Origin: Streptomyces sp. V1I1
GTDB taxonomy: Bacteria; Actinomycetota; Actinomycetes; Streptomycetales; Streptomycetaceae
Length of the DNA stretch: 64,000 bases
Direction: 5' to 3'
NCBI RefSeq assembly: GCF_030817355.1
Contig: NZ_JAUSZH010000001.1
Location: 2,474,501 to 2,538,500 of the forward strand
Shown: in pieces, positions 14,988-23,722 of the stretch
Position numbering within the stretch: the first letter of the stretch is position 1
Layout of the letters: the number at the start of each line of letters is the position of its first letter
The notes under the pieces: model-generated
The model's input: the letters and a program-made list of their open reading frames with translations, nothing else
The model's database searches: none
Told to the model about the DNA's origin: nothing
Made by a program: the position numbers and the translations under genes

Positions 14988-15962
14988 TCAGAACAGCACT
15001 CGCGCCAGCGCCGAGCGCGCCGCCGTCACCCTCGGGTCCTCCGGGCCGACCACCTCGAAGAGTTCGAGGAGCCGCACCCGTGCCGCGTCGCGGTCCTCGC
15101 CCGTCGTGCGGCGCACCGTCTCGACCAGTCGGCCGAAGGCGTCCTCGACATGACCACCGACCAGATCCAGGTCGGCCGCCGCGATCTGGGCCTGTACATC
15201 GGCCGGATTGTCGGCCGCTTCCTGGCGCACCTTCTGCGGGTCCAGGTCCTGTACGCGGGCGAGCAGTTCGGCCTGGGCCAGGCCCAGCTTCGCCTCGGTG
15301 TTGCCGGGGTCGTCGGACAGCACGTTCTTGTACGCCTGGACCGCGCCGCCGAAGTCGCCCGCGTCCAGCGCCTGTACGGCCGCTTCCACCAGGGCGTCGT
15401 ACGGACCCTCGGGCACGACGGGTGCGGCCGAAGCCTCGACGCCCGCCTCGTCCGGGCTGACCGTGATGCCGGTGAGGCCGAAGCGCTCCTCGGCGACCTG
15501 GATCAGCTGGTCCAGCGTCTGGCGGATCTGGGCCTCCGGGGCCGCGCCCTGGAAGAGCGGAAGGGCCTGGCCGGCCACCACCGCGAAGACGGCCGGGATG
15601 CCCTGGATCCCGAACTGCTGCATCAGCATCTGGTTGGCATCGACGTCGATCTTGGCCAGTACGAACCGGCCGCTGTACTCCTGCGCCAGTCGCTCCAGCA
15701 GCGGGCTGAGCTGCTTGCACGGCTCGCACCACTCGGCCCAGAAGTCGATGACGACCGGGACTTCGGTGGAGCGCTGGAGGACGTCGCGCTCGAAGCCCGC
15801 CTCATCGACGTCGATCACAAGACTCGAAGGGGATACGGCACCGCCGCCGCCCTCGCGGGCGGCCTGGGCGCGGGCCTGCTCCGCCTTTACCTTGGCCTCA
15901 CTGGCCGCCTTCACAGCGGCGAGGTCGACGACGCCGCTCATGGACATGTTCCTAGGCTGCAT
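14988..15962 (-). CDS. thioredoxin-domain co-chaperone-like protein (YbbN/CnoX type)
   Basis: 324 aa, cytosolic. Residues ~45-160 form a thioredoxin fold with the active-site motif WCEPC (residues 78-82), and ~190-320 look like helical TPR-type repeats. This architecture matches YbbN/CnoX, which binds unfolded clients; the two active-site cysteines are intact here. A ~40-residue Ala/Lys/Glu-rich extension precedes the fold. I chose ATG 15962, with GGAGG eight bases upstream, over a longer frame reaching 16085. It stands alone between the DUF6230 upstream region and a divergent TetR gene. Confidence 0.88.
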   Translation of the reverse strand: MQPRNMSMSGVVDLAAVKAASEAKVKAEQARAQAAREGGGGAVSPSSLVIDVDEAGFERDVLQRSTEVPVVIDFWAEWCEPCKQLSPLLERLAQEYSGRFVLAKIDVDANQMLMQQFGIQGIPAVFAVVAGQALPLFQGAAPEAQIRQTLDQLIQVAEERFGLTGITVSPDEAGVEASAAPVVPEGPYDALVEAAVQALDAGDFGGAVQAYKNVLSDDPGNTEAKLGLAQAELLARVQDLDPQKVRQEAADNPADVQAQIAAADLDLVGGHVEDAFGRLVETVRRTTGEDRDAARVRLLELFEVVGPEDPRVTAARSALARVLF

Positions 15963-16179
15963 GAGTACATCCTCCCCCCTCCGCGCGCGCATGTGAAAAG
16001 GACGGCCAAGAGACCGCCGCACTGGCGAAAATGTTCGGCACCGGGTCCCCACCCGGCGCCAGTGGTCGTCGCTCGAGCCGGTCAAGGCTTTCGCTACGAG
16101 TCGTAGCGTAACTCCGAAAGCCTCGCCGCGTGTGAGATTCCCCGGTGAACTGGATCACAGCGGATCGCCTACCCGCCGG

Positions 16180-16185
16180 TATGGT
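16180..16185 (+). promoter_or_regulatory. -10 hexamer for the TetR gene
   Basis: TATGGT lies 7 bp before ATG 16193, consistent with a leaderless transcript. Confidence 0.45.
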
Positions 16186-16192
16186 CGCCGTC

Positions 16193-16828
16193 ATGTGCAG
16201 CCACGCCCGCCCCAAAACCACACGTACGGGTCGTACGGGACGCCCCCGCAGCGTCGAGGCCGACGCCGCGATCCTCGAGGCGACTCGAGCTGCGCTGGTC
16301 GAGCTGGGCTGGTCGAAGCTGACGATGGGGGACGTGGCCACCCGCGCGGGGGTCGCCAAGACCACCCTCTACCGCCGCTGGGCGAACAAGAACGAGCTTG
16401 TCGTCGACGCCGTCGCGGTCCTCTTCGACGAGCTCGAACTCCCCGACCGCGGAAGCCTGACCGCCGATGTGGAGGGCGTGGTGCTGCAGTTCGCCTCGCT
16501 GCTCGCCCGGCCCGAGGCGAAGACCTCGCTGATGGCGGTGGTCGCGGAGTCGACGCGGGACGACGCCCTGCGCGTGCGGATCCGCTCGGCGATCGTCGAC
16601 CGGCAGAAGCGGCTGGTGCTTGAGGGCCGGGCACGCGCGCAGGCCCGCGGCGAACTGCCGCACGAGGAGGACGCGGAAGCGGCGGCCCGCAGCGCGGACC
16701 TGATCTTCGATGTGATCGCGGGAGCGGTGGTGCACCGGGCGCTGGTCAGCGCGGAGCCGGTGGACGAGGCGTGGGCGCGCAGCTTCACAGCGCTGCTGGT
16801 GTCGGGGCTGGCCTCGCTGCAGGGCTGA
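16193..16828 (+). CDS. TetR/AcrR-family transcriptional regulator
   Basis: About 211 aa. The N-terminal DNA-binding domain is clear (AILEATRAALVELGWSKLTM, then VATRAGVAKTTLYRRWANKN), followed by an all-helical ligand-binding and dimer domain. Start ATG 16193 is placed by the leaderless hexamer; ATG 16181 and 16145 are in-frame alternatives without ribosome sites. It is divergent from the thioredoxin gene and convergent with icmA. The effector is unknown. It could act on the palindromes near 14.7-14.8 kb or on its own promoter. Confidence 0.85.
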   Translation: MCSHARPKTTRTGRTGRPRSVEADAAILEATRAALVELGWSKLTMGDVATRAGVAKTTLYRRWANKNELVVDAVAVLFDELELPDRGSLTADVEGVVLQFASLLARPEAKTSLMAVVAESTRDDALRVRIRSAIVDRQKRLVLEGRARAQARGELPHEEDAEAAARSADLIFDVIAGAVVHRALVSAEPVDEAWARSFTALLVSGLASLQG

Positions 16829-16864
16829 ACACAAAGCGCCGGCAGAAGGGCCGTCGGAAGGGCC

Positions 16865-16900
16865 GCCGGCCCGGTCCGCACGCGTGCGGACCGGGCCGGC
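16865..16900. terminator. bidirectional terminator between tetR and icmA
   Basis: A perfect 36-bp palindrome: 16-bp arms starting GCCGGCCCGGTCCGCA around CGCG. It sits 36 bp after the TetR stop and 19 bp after the icmA stop, so it can serve both. Confidence 0.85.
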
Positions 16901-16919
16901 GTACAGGCCGTACGGAACG

Positions 16920-18620
16920 TCAGAAGCCGGGCGGCTCGGTGTACGTCCCCCACTCGTCCCGCAGCGCATCGCAGATCTCGCCCAGCGTGGCCTCGGCGCG
17001 GACCGCCTCCAGCATCGGCTCGATCATGTTCGAGCCGTCCCGGGCCGCGGCCAGCATCTTGTCCAGCGAGGACCGTACGCGCGCGTCGTCACGGCCGGTC
17101 TTGCGGTCCGCCAGGACGCGTACCTGCTCGCGCTCGACCTCGTGGCTGACCCGCAGGATCTCCAGGTCGCCGGTGACCGAGCCGTGGTGGACGTTGACGC
17201 CGACGACCCGCTTGTCGCCCTTCTCCAGGGACTGCTGGTAGCGGAAGGCCGACTCCGCGATCTCGCCGGTGAACCAGCCGTCCTCGATGCCGCGCAGGAT
17301 GCCGGAGGTGACCGGGCCGATCGGGTGCTGCCCGTCCGGGTGCGCCCGACGGCCGCGCTCCTTGATCTGGTCGAAGATCTTCTCGGCGTCGGCCTCGATA
17401 CGGTCGGTGAGCTGCTCGACGAACCAGGAGCCGCCCAGTGGATCGGCGACGTTGGCGACGCCGGTCTCCTCCATCAGCACCTGCTGCGTACGCAGCGCGA
17501 TCTCCGCGGCCTGCTCGCTGGGCAGGGCGAGGGTCTCGTCCAGGGCGTTGGTGTGCAGGGAGTTGGTGCCGCCGAGGATCGCGGAGAGCGCCTCGACCGC
17601 GGTGCGTACGACGTTGTTGTACGGCTGCTGGGCGGTGAGCGAGACACCCGCGGTCTGGGTGTGGAAGCGCAGCCACTGCGCCTTGTCGGTCTTCGCGCCG
17701 TACACCTCCTTCATCCAGCGCGCCCAGATCCGGCGTGCCGCGCGGAACTTGGCGATCTCCTCGAAGAAGTCGAGGTGCGCGTCGAAGAAGAAGGACAGGC
17801 CGGGCGCGAAGGTGTCCACGTCCAGGCCGCGGCTCAGCCCCAGCTCGACGTAGCCGAAGCCGTCAGCGAGCGTGTACGCGAGCTCCTGCGCGGCCGTCGC
17901 GCCCGCCTCGCGGATGTGGTAGCCGGAGACCGAGAGCGGCTTGTACGCGGGGATGCCCTGCGCGCAGTGCTCCATCAGGTCGCCGATCAGACGCAGATGC
18001 GGCTCGGGCTGGAAGAGCCACTCCTTCTGCGCGATGTACTCCTTGAAGATGTCGGTCTGCAGTGTGCCGTTGAGCACGGCCGGGTCGACGCCCTGGCGCT
18101 CGGCGGCGACCAGGTACATGCAGAAGACCGGGACAGCGGGCCCGGAGATCGTCATGGACGTCGTGACGTCACCGAGCGGGATGTCCTTGAACAGGACCTC
18201 CATGTCGGCGGCGGAGTCGATGGCCACGCCGCAGTGGCCGACCTCGCCGAGCGAGCGCGGGTCGTCGGAGTCACGGCCCATCAGGGTCGGCATGTCGAAG
18301 GCGACGGAGAGCCCGCCGCCGCCGTTGGCCAGGATCATCTTGTAGCGCTCGTTGGTCTGCTCGGCATTGCCGAAGCCCGCGAACTGGCGGATGGTCCAGG
18401 TGCGGCCGCGGTAGCCGGTCGGGTACAGGCCGCGGGTGAAGGGGTACTCCCCCGGCCAGCCGATCCGCTCGAAGCCGTCGTAGGTGTCCCCGGGCCTGGG
18501 CCCGTACACGGGCTCGACCGGGTCCCCGGAGAGCGTGGAGAAGTCCGCGTCCCGCTTGCGGGCCTTGTCGTAACGGGCCTGCCAGCGTCGGCGGCCTTCC
18601 TCGATGGAGTCAGCGTCCAT
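16920..18620 (-). CDS. icmA: isobutyryl-CoA mutase large subunit
   Basis: Adenosylcobalamin-dependent carbon-skeleton mutase interconverting isobutyryl-CoA and n-butyryl-CoA, linking valine and fatty-acid catabolism to polyketide precursors. 566 aa, the same length as known IcmA. The specificity residues that separate IcmA from methylmalonyl-CoA mutase are visible: Phe80 (in RQFAGF) where the latter has Tyr, and Gln198 (in EYIAQKEW) where it has Arg. The B12-binding small subunit IcmB is not in this window. ATG 18620 has only AAGG upstream. A perfect 24-bp palindrome starts 7 bp before the start codon and probably controls the gene. Confidence 0.95.
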   Translation of the reverse strand: MDADSIEEGRRRWQARYDKARKRDADFSTLSGDPVEPVYGPRPGDTYDGFERIGWPGEYPFTRGLYPTGYRGRTWTIRQFAGFGNAEQTNERYKMILANGGGGLSVAFDMPTLMGRDSDDPRSLGEVGHCGVAIDSAADMEVLFKDIPLGDVTTSMTISGPAVPVFCMYLVAAERQGVDPAVLNGTLQTDIFKEYIAQKEWLFQPEPHLRLIGDLMEHCAQGIPAYKPLSVSGYHIREAGATAAQELAYTLADGFGYVELGLSRGLDVDTFAPGLSFFFDAHLDFFEEIAKFRAARRIWARWMKEVYGAKTDKAQWLRFHTQTAGVSLTAQQPYNNVVRTAVEALSAILGGTNSLHTNALDETLALPSEQAAEIALRTQQVLMEETGVANVADPLGGSWFVEQLTDRIEADAEKIFDQIKERGRRAHPDGQHPIGPVTSGILRGIEDGWFTGEIAESAFRYQQSLEKGDKRVVGVNVHHGSVTGDLEILRVSHEVEREQVRVLADRKTGRDDARVRSSLDKMLAAARDGSNMIEPMLEAVRAEATLGEICDALRDEWGTYTEPPGF

Positions 18621-18627
18621 ACCTTGA

Positions 18628-18651
18628 ATTTACTAGGACGTCCTAGTAAAT
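18628..18651. promoter_or_regulatory. perfect 24-bp palindrome before icmA
   Basis: The core ACTAGGACGTCCTAGT (18632-18647) extends to 12 matched bases on each side. On the minus strand it ends 7 bp before the icmA ATG, so a bound protein would block initiation or a -10 such as TAGTAA. A MarR gene two genes upstream is a candidate regulator (inference). Confidence 0.75.
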
Positions 18652-18660
18652 GTCGATGGC

Positions 18661-18689
18661 TGAAGCCCCGCACATGCGTACGGGGCTCA
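18661..18689 (-). terminator. terminator of the first DUF3817 gene
   Basis: AGCCCCG (18664-18670) and CGGGGCT (18681-18687) plus two flanking pairs form a stem with a 10-nt loop, 17 bp after the gene's stop and just upstream of the icmA palindrome. Confidence 0.65.
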
Positions 18690-18705
18690 GGTGGATCCGG
18701 GAGGG

Positions 18706-19032
18706 TTACGCCTCGGCGGTCGCCGCGTCGCCGTCCGTGACCAGCGGACGGACCTCGCGGGTGATCTTCGGCTCGACGAAGAAGGAGGCCACCGGGATGC
18801 AGCCGGCGGCCAGCACCCAGAGCAGCTTGCCGAACGGCCACTTCGCCTTGGAGCCGAGATCGAAGGCGAAGATCACGTAGATGATGAACAGCACACCGTG
18901 GACCTGCGAGATCAGCATGGTGTCGCCGACCTTGAAGGCGTACTTCAGGATGATCGCCGCGGTGAAGACCAGCAGCCAGACGGCGGTGACGTACGCCATC
19001 ACCCGGTAACGGGACAGCACGCTTTGTTTCAT
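18706..19032 (-). CDS. DUF3817 membrane protein
   Basis: 108 aa with three hydrophobic segments (e.g. VTAVWLLVFTAAIILKYAF, VHGVLFIIYVIFAFDL, LLWVLAAGCIPVASFFVEP) and a short charged tail. The family is small integral membrane proteins of unknown function, common in actinobacteria. A second member lies at 22548-22892. ATG 19032 is chosen because TACGCT sits 7 bp upstream at leaderless spacing and no ribosome site is visible. It lies between icmA and a MarR gene on the same strand. Confidence 0.82.
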   Translation of the reverse strand: MKQSVLSRYRVMAYVTAVWLLVFTAAIILKYAFKVGDTMLISQVHGVLFIIYVIFAFDLGSKAKWPFGKLLWVLAAGCIPVASFFVEPKITREVRPLVTDGDAATAEA

Positions 19033-19039
19033 GCATACG

Positions 19040-19045
19040 AGCGTA
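19040..19045 (-). promoter_or_regulatory. -10 hexamer for the DUF3817 gene
   Basis: TACGCT on the minus strand, 7 bp before ATG 19032, suggests a leaderless mRNA. Confidence 0.4.
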
Positions 19046-19120
19046 ACGGCCCGGATAATCCCCACGGCCCCGGGGAGCGTGCGATCGTCCGGACCTGGGG
19101 TTACGCCGTACGGGCCTATC

Positions 19121-19633
19121 TCAGCCCGCGTCCTCGAAATCCCGAACGGCGACGCGCAGCGGGCGGAGCATCGCGAAGATCTCCGCGCACTCCTCGGCGT
19201 CGTAAGCACCGAGCCCGAAGTCCATCTCCATGAGATCGCGGGTGGCCGCTTCCACGACTTCCCGGCCTTTCTCGGTGATGGAGGCGAGTGTGCCGCGCCC
19301 GTCGTTCGGATTGGGCCGCTTGTCGACCAGACCGGACCTCACCAGCCGGTCCACGGTGTTCGTCACCGAGGTCGGGTGGACCATCAGCCGCTCGCCGATC
19401 TTGGACATCGGCAGCTCGCCGGCCTTGGAGAAGGTGAGCAGCACCAGCGCCTCGTAGCGCGCGAAGGTCAGTCCGTACGGTTTGACGACGGCGTCGACCT
19501 CGGCGAGCAGGATCTGGTGCGCGCGCATGATCGAAGTGATCGCGGACATCGAGGGCACGGGTCCCCATCGCTGCTGCCAGAGCTCGTCGGCTCGGGCGAT
19601 GGGGTCGAAGGGGAGGCTGAGCGGCTTCGGCAC
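19121..19633 (-). CDS. MarR-family transcriptional regulator
   Basis: 170 aa with the winged helix of MarR proteins (KIGERLMVHPTSVTNTVDRL, wing RPNPNDGRGTLASITEKG) between helical dimerisation segments. GTG 19633 has TAGGGT 7 bp upstream and no ribosome site, so the mRNA is probably leaderless. The ligand is unknown. It sits between an MFS exporter and the DUF3817/icmA genes; in S. coelicolor a MarR gene occupies the same place (from memory). The palindrome before icmA is a plausible target. Confidence 0.85.
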   Translation of the reverse strand: MPKPLSLPFDPIARADELWQQRWGPVPSMSAITSIMRAHQILLAEVDAVVKPYGLTFARYEALVLLTFSKAGELPMSKIGERLMVHPTSVTNTVDRLVRSGLVDKRPNPNDGRGTLASITEKGREVVEAATRDLMEMDFGLGAYDAEECAEIFAMLRPLRVAVRDFEDAG

Positions 19634-19640
19634 GGCACCG

Positions 19641-19646
19641 ACCCTA
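19641..19646 (-). promoter_or_regulatory. -10 hexamer for the MarR gene
   Basis: TAGGGT on the minus strand, 7 bp before GTG 19633, lying between the MFS stop and the MarR start. Confidence 0.45.
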
Positions 19647-19665
19647 CCGACTGGTCATATGGCGG

Positions 19666-21186
19666 TCAGCCCCGTCTCGCCCTTCGGTCCGCCCTTCTGC
19701 CGCCCCGGGTCCGCCCTTCTATCCGCCTGGTCTCCGCGACGAGCAGCAGACAGCAGAGCGTGCCGATGGCGCCGGCACCCGCGACGACGGTGCTCACCTG
19801 GAGGAACTCCGCGGCGACTCCGGCCAGCGCCATGCCGACGCCCTGGATCGTCATCAGCCCGGCGGTCAGCAGGGTCATCGCCCTGCCGCGCAGTTCCTCG
19901 GGGATCTCCTCGATGAGCCACTGGTCGAGACCCAGGGTGTACGCGGATCCCGCGCCGGCCAGCGTGAGCGCGAGCAGCGCCCAGCCGAGGCCGGGGGTGA
20001 CGGCGAAGACGGTCAGCGGCAGCAGGGTGGTGGCGGCGAGCGGCAGGACGATGCGGGAGCGGGCGGCGGGGCCGAGCGCGGATCCGGCGTACAGCTCTCC
20101 GGCGATCGTGCCGACCGGCAGCGCACACATCAGGAGGCCGAGGCCCGCGGAGCCGATGCCGATCTCGTCCGCGTACGGGGCGGCGAGGGCCTCGGGCGCC
20201 ACGCTGAACATGGGCGGCGCCCAGAACAGCAGCATCAGCACGCGGAGTCGGCGGTTGGCGAGGATCTGCCGTGCGCCGGAGAGGGAGGAGCGGAGCAGGG
20301 CGCCGCTGTCGCGGCTGCGGGCGGGACGCCGCTTCGTGCCGAATCGGAGCAGCAGCGCCGAGCCGAGGAAGGCGCACACGGTGATGGCGAGCGCGCCGCG
20401 CGGGGCGACGACGGCGAGCAGCAGCCCGCCGAGTCCGAACCCGGTGAGCACGGCGCTCTGCGAGACGATGCGCAGCAGCGACCGGCCGAGGACGAACAGG
20501 TCGCCCTCCCCCAGGATGTCGGCGAGTGTCGCCATGCGGGTGCCGTTGAACACGGGCGAGATGGCGGCGATGAAGCAGCGCAGCACGAGCAGGGCGGCGA
20601 CGGGCGTCACGGGCAGCACCATGACGGCGGCGCACCCGGCACAGAGGAGATCGCACACGACGAGCACCCGGCGGGCGGGGTACTTGTCGGCGACGCCGGC
20701 GAGCAGGGTCCCGCCGAGGAGGTAGGGCAGAAACCCGAGGGCGAAGGTGAGCGCGCTGAGCATGGGCGACCCGGTGAGCCGGTAGACGAGCACGGTGAGC
20801 GCGATCTCGCTGACGACGACGCCGAGCAACGACATGAGGTGCGCACCGAAGACGGCCCTGAACTCGCGTACTTCGAAGACATCCCGGTACCGGCGGGACC
20901 CGGCCCGACCGCCCTCGTCGGCGCGACGCTGCTTCGGCGGGGGGCCGTCCGTCGTCAGGGCGGGCGCGGGGCCCTGGCCGACGGCGGGCACGGAGCCCCG
21001 GCCGACAGCGGGCACGGAGCCCCGGCCGACAGCGGGCGCGGGCGCATCGCGCCCGTCGGGCGCGCCGGCTCCCGGCCCCGACGGCGTCACGCCGCCCGTC
21101 GGCCGGGCGGAGCCCAGGCCCGCAGCAGGCGCCGGCACGCCGTCCACACCAGGCCGGGCGGGGCCCGTGAACTTCTCTTCTGGCAT
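19666..21186 (-). CDS. MFS transporter
   Basis: About 506 aa. The first ~100 residues are a low-complexity Pro/Gly/Ala cytoplasmic tail containing an 8-residue repeat (VGRGSVPA). About 12 hydrophobic segments follow from the SLLGVVVSEIALTVLVYRL helix onward, with an MFS loop motif (GVADKYPARRVLVV) between helices 2 and 3. Probably a drug or metabolite exporter. ATG 21186 is chosen for position; the frame is open to 21363, and the ribosome site is weak. It is divergent from an ArsR-like regulator that probably controls it through the inverted repeat at 21228-21243. Confidence 0.88.
   Translation of the reverse strand: MPEEKFTGPARPGVDGVPAPAAGLGSARPTGGVTPSGPGAGAPDGRDAPAPAVGRGSVPAVGRGSVPAVGQGPAPALTTDGPPPKQRRADEGGRAGSRRYRDVFEVREFRAVFGAHLMSLLGVVVSEIALTVLVYRLTGSPMLSALTFALGFLPYLLGGTLLAGVADKYPARRVLVVCDLLCAGCAAVMVLPVTPVAALLVLRCFIAAISPVFNGTRMATLADILGEGDLFVLGRSLLRIVSQSAVLTGFGLGGLLLAVVAPRGALAITVCAFLGSALLLRFGTKRRPARSRDSGALLRSSLSGARQILANRRLRVLMLLFWAPPMFSVAPEALAAPYADEIGIGSAGLGLLMCALPVGTIAGELYAGSALGPAARSRIVLPLAATTLLPLTVFAVTPGLGWALLALTLAGAGSAYTLGLDQWLIEEIPEELRGRAMTLLTAGLMTIQGVGMALAGVAAEFLQVSTVVAGAGAIGTLCCLLLVAETRRIEGRTRGGRRADRRARRG
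20976..21047. repeat. 24-bp tandem repeat in the MFS gene, about 3 copies
   Basis: A unit beginning GGCCGACAGCGGGCACGG is repeated at 20976, 21000 and (partly) 21024. It encodes the repeated Val-Gly-Arg-Gly-Ser-Val-Pro-Ala in the N-terminal tail. Confidence 0.8.
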
Positions 21187-21227
21187 GGCCGACAGCCTGC
21201 TGAGCCCGTCACGCCCGGCCGTAGACT

Positions 21228-21243
21228 TTCGGCACACGCCGAA
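21228..21243. promoter_or_regulatory. operator candidate between MFS and ArsR-like genes
   Basis: TTCGGCACACGCCGAA is a 6-bp inverted repeat with a 4-bp spacer. It adjoins TAGACT (21222-21227), a possible -10 for the rightward regulator gene. The position fits autoregulation plus control of the divergent exporter. Confidence 0.6.
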
Positions 21244-21265
21244 TCTTCCGGAGGGCGCCAGGGCC

Positions 21266-22261
21266 ATGCCGTCGTACATGCACTTCGGCGAGGCCGACCT
21301 CCTGCGCATCCGGTTCGCCGTGTCTCCGCTCTGGGAGACCCAGGACGCCGTACGCACCCTCAAGCGCCCCGAACGGCACGGCTACCACCTCCCCTGGCTG
21401 CGGCGGATCCGGCAGGCGGCTCTCGGGCTCGACCTCAGCTCTCTGTGGCTGCTCATGCCGCGCCGCGGGCACACCCCTGACTTTCTCGGGCCGCCGCCGA
21501 TCGGGCCCACCGCCTCGTTCGACGAGGAGATCGCCGCCGTACGCGCCGTGGACCCCGAGGCGGCGCGGCACGACATGGCGTGGGCGCTCTCCGACACCCC
21601 GGGGGCTCTCGACAGCCCGCAGGGGCGCGCGTTGCTCGCCGATCCCGTGCGGGCCGTGCGGGAGTTGGCCGATGCGATGGAGCAGGCCTGGCACGCGCTC
21701 ATCGAGCCCGAGTGGCCCCGGCTGCGCGCGCTGCTCGAGGCCGATGTGGCGTTCCATTCGGGGCGGTTGGCGCAGGCCGGCCTGGAGGGGCTGTTCGCCG
21801 AGCTGCATCCACGGCTCAGCTGGGCCGACCGCACCCTGACCCTGTCCGGCCGGAGCGAGCATGTGCGCGAACTCGGCGGCCAGGGCCTGATGCTGCTGCC
21901 CAGCGTCTTCTGCTGGCCGGATGTGGTGACCGGCTTCGAGCCGCCGTGGCAGCCCACCATCGCCTACCCGGCCCGCGGCATCGGCGTCCTGTGGACCGAG
22001 CCCGCCGGCCGCACCCCCGAGGCGCTCACCCGGCTGCTCGGCGCCAAGCGCGCCGCCGTGCTGGCCGTGCTCGACGAGCCGGGCACGACCACCACCCTCG
22101 CGCACCGGCTCGGCCTCGCCCCCTCATCCGTATCGGCGCATCTGTCCGTACTGCGCGATGCGGGCCTGCTGACCTCGCGCCGCCATGGCCATCAGGTGCT
22201 GTACGAGCGGACGCCGCTGGGGATCGCGCTGGCGGTGTCGCAGCCCACTGTTCCGGTTTAG
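21266..22261 (+). CDS. ArsR-type winged-helix regulator with N-terminal effector domain
   Basis: 331 aa. Residues ~1-235 form a conserved but unnamed domain (starts [21 protein letters not shown] associate it with DUF5937). The last ~85 residues are an ArsR-type winged helix ([20 protein letters not shown], wing [13 protein letters not shown]). ATG 21266 follows CCGGAGGG at 10 bp; ATG 21278 is an alternative. Divergent from the MFS exporter, a common arrangement in Streptomyces. Its TAG overlaps the TAA of the convergent gene by four bases (TTAG). Confidence 0.82.
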   Translation: MPSYMHFGEADLLRIRFAVSPLWETQDAVRTLKRPERHGYHLPWLRRIRQAALGLDLSSLWLLMPRRGHTPDFLGPPPIGPTASFDEEIAAVRAVDPEAARHDMAWALSDTPGALDSPQGRALLADPVRAVRELADAMEQAWHALIEPEWPRLRALLEADVAFHSGRLAQAGLEGLFAELHPRLSWADRTLTLSGRSEHVRELGGQGLMLLPSVFCWPDVVTGFEPPWQPTIAYPARGIGVLWTEPAGRTPEALTRLLGAKRAAVLAVLDEPGTTTTLAHRLGLAPSSVSAHLSVLRDAGLLTSRRHGHQVLYERTPLGIALAVSQPTVPV

Positions 22262-22551
22262 GCGGAGAGATGCCGTTCCACGGTCTCGACCTTGGAGCTG
22301 AGACCGTCGGTGACGCCCTGTCTGATGTCGGCCTTGAGGACGACGGAGACGCGCGGGGCGCGGGCCTCGACCGCGGCGACGGCGCGTTTGACCACGTCCA
22401 TCACCTCGTCCCAGTCACCCTCGATCGAGGTGAACATCGCGTCCGTACGGTTGGGCAGACCGGACTCGCGGACGACGCGCACGGCGTCGGCGACGTACTC
22501 GCCGACGTCCTCGCCGACGCCCAGCGGAGTGACGGAGAAGGCGACGATCAT
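22258..22551 (-). CDS. thiamine-binding (UPF0045/MTH1187) family protein
   Basis: 97 aa, small soluble ferredoxin-like protein (starts [20 protein letters not shown], then [13 protein letters not shown]). Family members have been shown to bind thiamine or act in cofactor handling; no enzymatic residue is recognised. The ATG overlaps the upstream DUF3817 stop (ATGA), so the two are co-translated. Its stop overlaps that of the convergent ArsR-like gene. Confidence 0.82.
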   Translation of the reverse strand: MIVAFSVTPLGVGEDVGEYVADAVRVVRESGLPNRTDAMFTSIEGDWDEVMDVVKRAVAAVEARAPRVSVVLKADIRQGVTDGLSSKVETVERHLSA

Positions 22552-22892
22552 GCGTCGACCTTGCCCTCGCGGCGGGCGCGGGCGGCGATGACCTCGTCGT
22601 CGGCCGCGCGCTTCAGCTTGCGCTCGGCGACGAAGCCGCCGAAGGGGAGGACGGAGAGCACGAAGTAGAGGGCGGCGGTCTTCGCGTTCCACTTGGTGCG
22701 GTTCCAGGCGTCCAGCCAGAAGAGCACGTACAGGATGAAGAGCACGCCGTGGATCGCGCCCATGACCGGGACCGCGTTGAACTCCGTCGTGCGCTTGAGC
22801 ACCGAGCAGACGAGCAGCAGGAGGAAGGAGACGGCCTCCGGCGCGGAGACCAGGCGGAGGCGATGGAGGGACGAGGCGGTCTTGATGTCCAC
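22548..22892 (-). CDS. DUF3817 membrane protein (second paralogue)
   Basis: 114 aa with three hydrophobic segments ([53 protein letters not shown]) and a basic, charged tail. It shares the HGVLFI-Y-V motif with the copy at 18706-19032. Start GTG 22892 has GAAGGTG upstream; the frame continues to 22979 without support. It is the first gene of a two-gene operon with the thiamine-binding family protein. Confidence 0.82.
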   Translation of the reverse strand: MDIKTASSLHRLRLVSAPEAVSFLLLLVCSVLKRTTEFNAVPVMGAIHGVLFILYVLFWLDAWNRTKWNAKTAALYFVLSVLPFGGFVAERKLKRAADDEVIAARARREGKVDA

Positions 22893-23071
22893 GAGGGCAC
22901 CTTCGGTGGGAGTCGGACTTATCTTGCAGGGGTTCTTGTGAACGCATGCACAAGCGCCCGGTCCATTGTGGCAGCCCACATCGCCCGGCGGAGTCCGGGG
23001 TGTCCCCGGAGAGACGCAGTGTCAGGGTCGGGATCCTCCCTGAGGACCTGTTCCGGGGCGGAACCACCGGC

Positions 23072-23077
23072 TAACGT
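23072..23077 (+). promoter_or_regulatory. -10 hexamer for the AIM24 operon
   Basis: TAACGT exactly 6 bp before GTG 23084; leaderless arrangement. Confidence 0.5.
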
Positions 23078-23083
23078 CACTGC

Positions 23084-23722
23084 GTGGCAACGTTCCGACT
23101 CCAAGGCAGCAAGGTGCTCGCCGTCGACATGACCGGCGACGCCGTCAAAGCGAAAAACGGCTCGATGGTCGCCTACGACGGCCAGATGGCCTTCAAGAAG
23201 TTGTCCGGCGGCGGTGAGGGCATCCGAGGGATGGTGACCCGCCGCATCACCGGCGAGCAGATGACCGTGATGGAAGTGAAGGGGCAGGGCACCTGCTACT
23301 TCGCCGATCGCGCGTCCGAGATCAATCTGGTGAACCTGCACGGCGACAAGCTCTATGTCGAGGCGAGCAATCTGCTCTGCACCGACGCCGGGCTGCGCAC
23401 CGGGACGACCTTCACCGGGCTGCGCGGCGGGGCGAGCGGCAATGGCCTGTTCACCACCACCGTCGAGGGCACCGGCCAGGCGGCGATCATGTCTGACGGC
23501 GCTGCCGTGGTGCTGCGGGTGACGCCCCAGTACCCGCTGTCCGTCGATCCCGGCGCGTACATCGCGCACCAGGGCAATCTGCGGCAGGACTTCCAGTCCG
23601 GCGTGACCTTCAGGACCATCCTGGGCGAGGGCGGCGGCGAGGCCTTCCAGATCCGCTTCGAGGGCGACGGACTCGTCTACGTACAGCCCAGCGAGCGCAA
23701 CACCATCGGGGGCGACGTCTGA
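23084..23722 (+). CDS. AIM24-family protein 1
   Basis: 212 aa, soluble beta-rich protein of the AIM24 (DUF124) family, related to a yeast mitochondrial inner-membrane organising protein and to TerD-neighbourhood bacterial proteins. Typical features: Gly-rich loops (KKLSGGGEGIRGMVTRR, GEGGGEAFQIRFEG), and a GTCYFAD / LYVEASNLL strand pattern. Molecular function is unknown. GTG 23084 sits 6 bp after TAACGT, so the operon mRNA is probably leaderless. The stop overlaps the next gene's ATG by one base. Confidence 0.85.
   Translation: MATFRLQGSKVLAVDMTGDAVKAKNGSMVAYDGQMAFKKLSGGGEGIRGMVTRRITGEQMTVMEVKGQGTCYFADRASEINLVNLHGDKLYVEASNLLCTDAGLRTGTTFTGLRGGASGNGLFTTTVEGTGQAAIMSDGAAVVLRVTPQYPLSVDPGAYIAHQGNLRQDFQSGVTFRTILGEGGGEAFQIRFEGDGLVYVQPSERNTIGGDV

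Noticed and set aside
16865..16900. A perfect 36-bp palindrome considered as an operator
   Set aside because: It lies between two convergent stop codons and is very GC-rich, so a bidirectional terminator explains it better.
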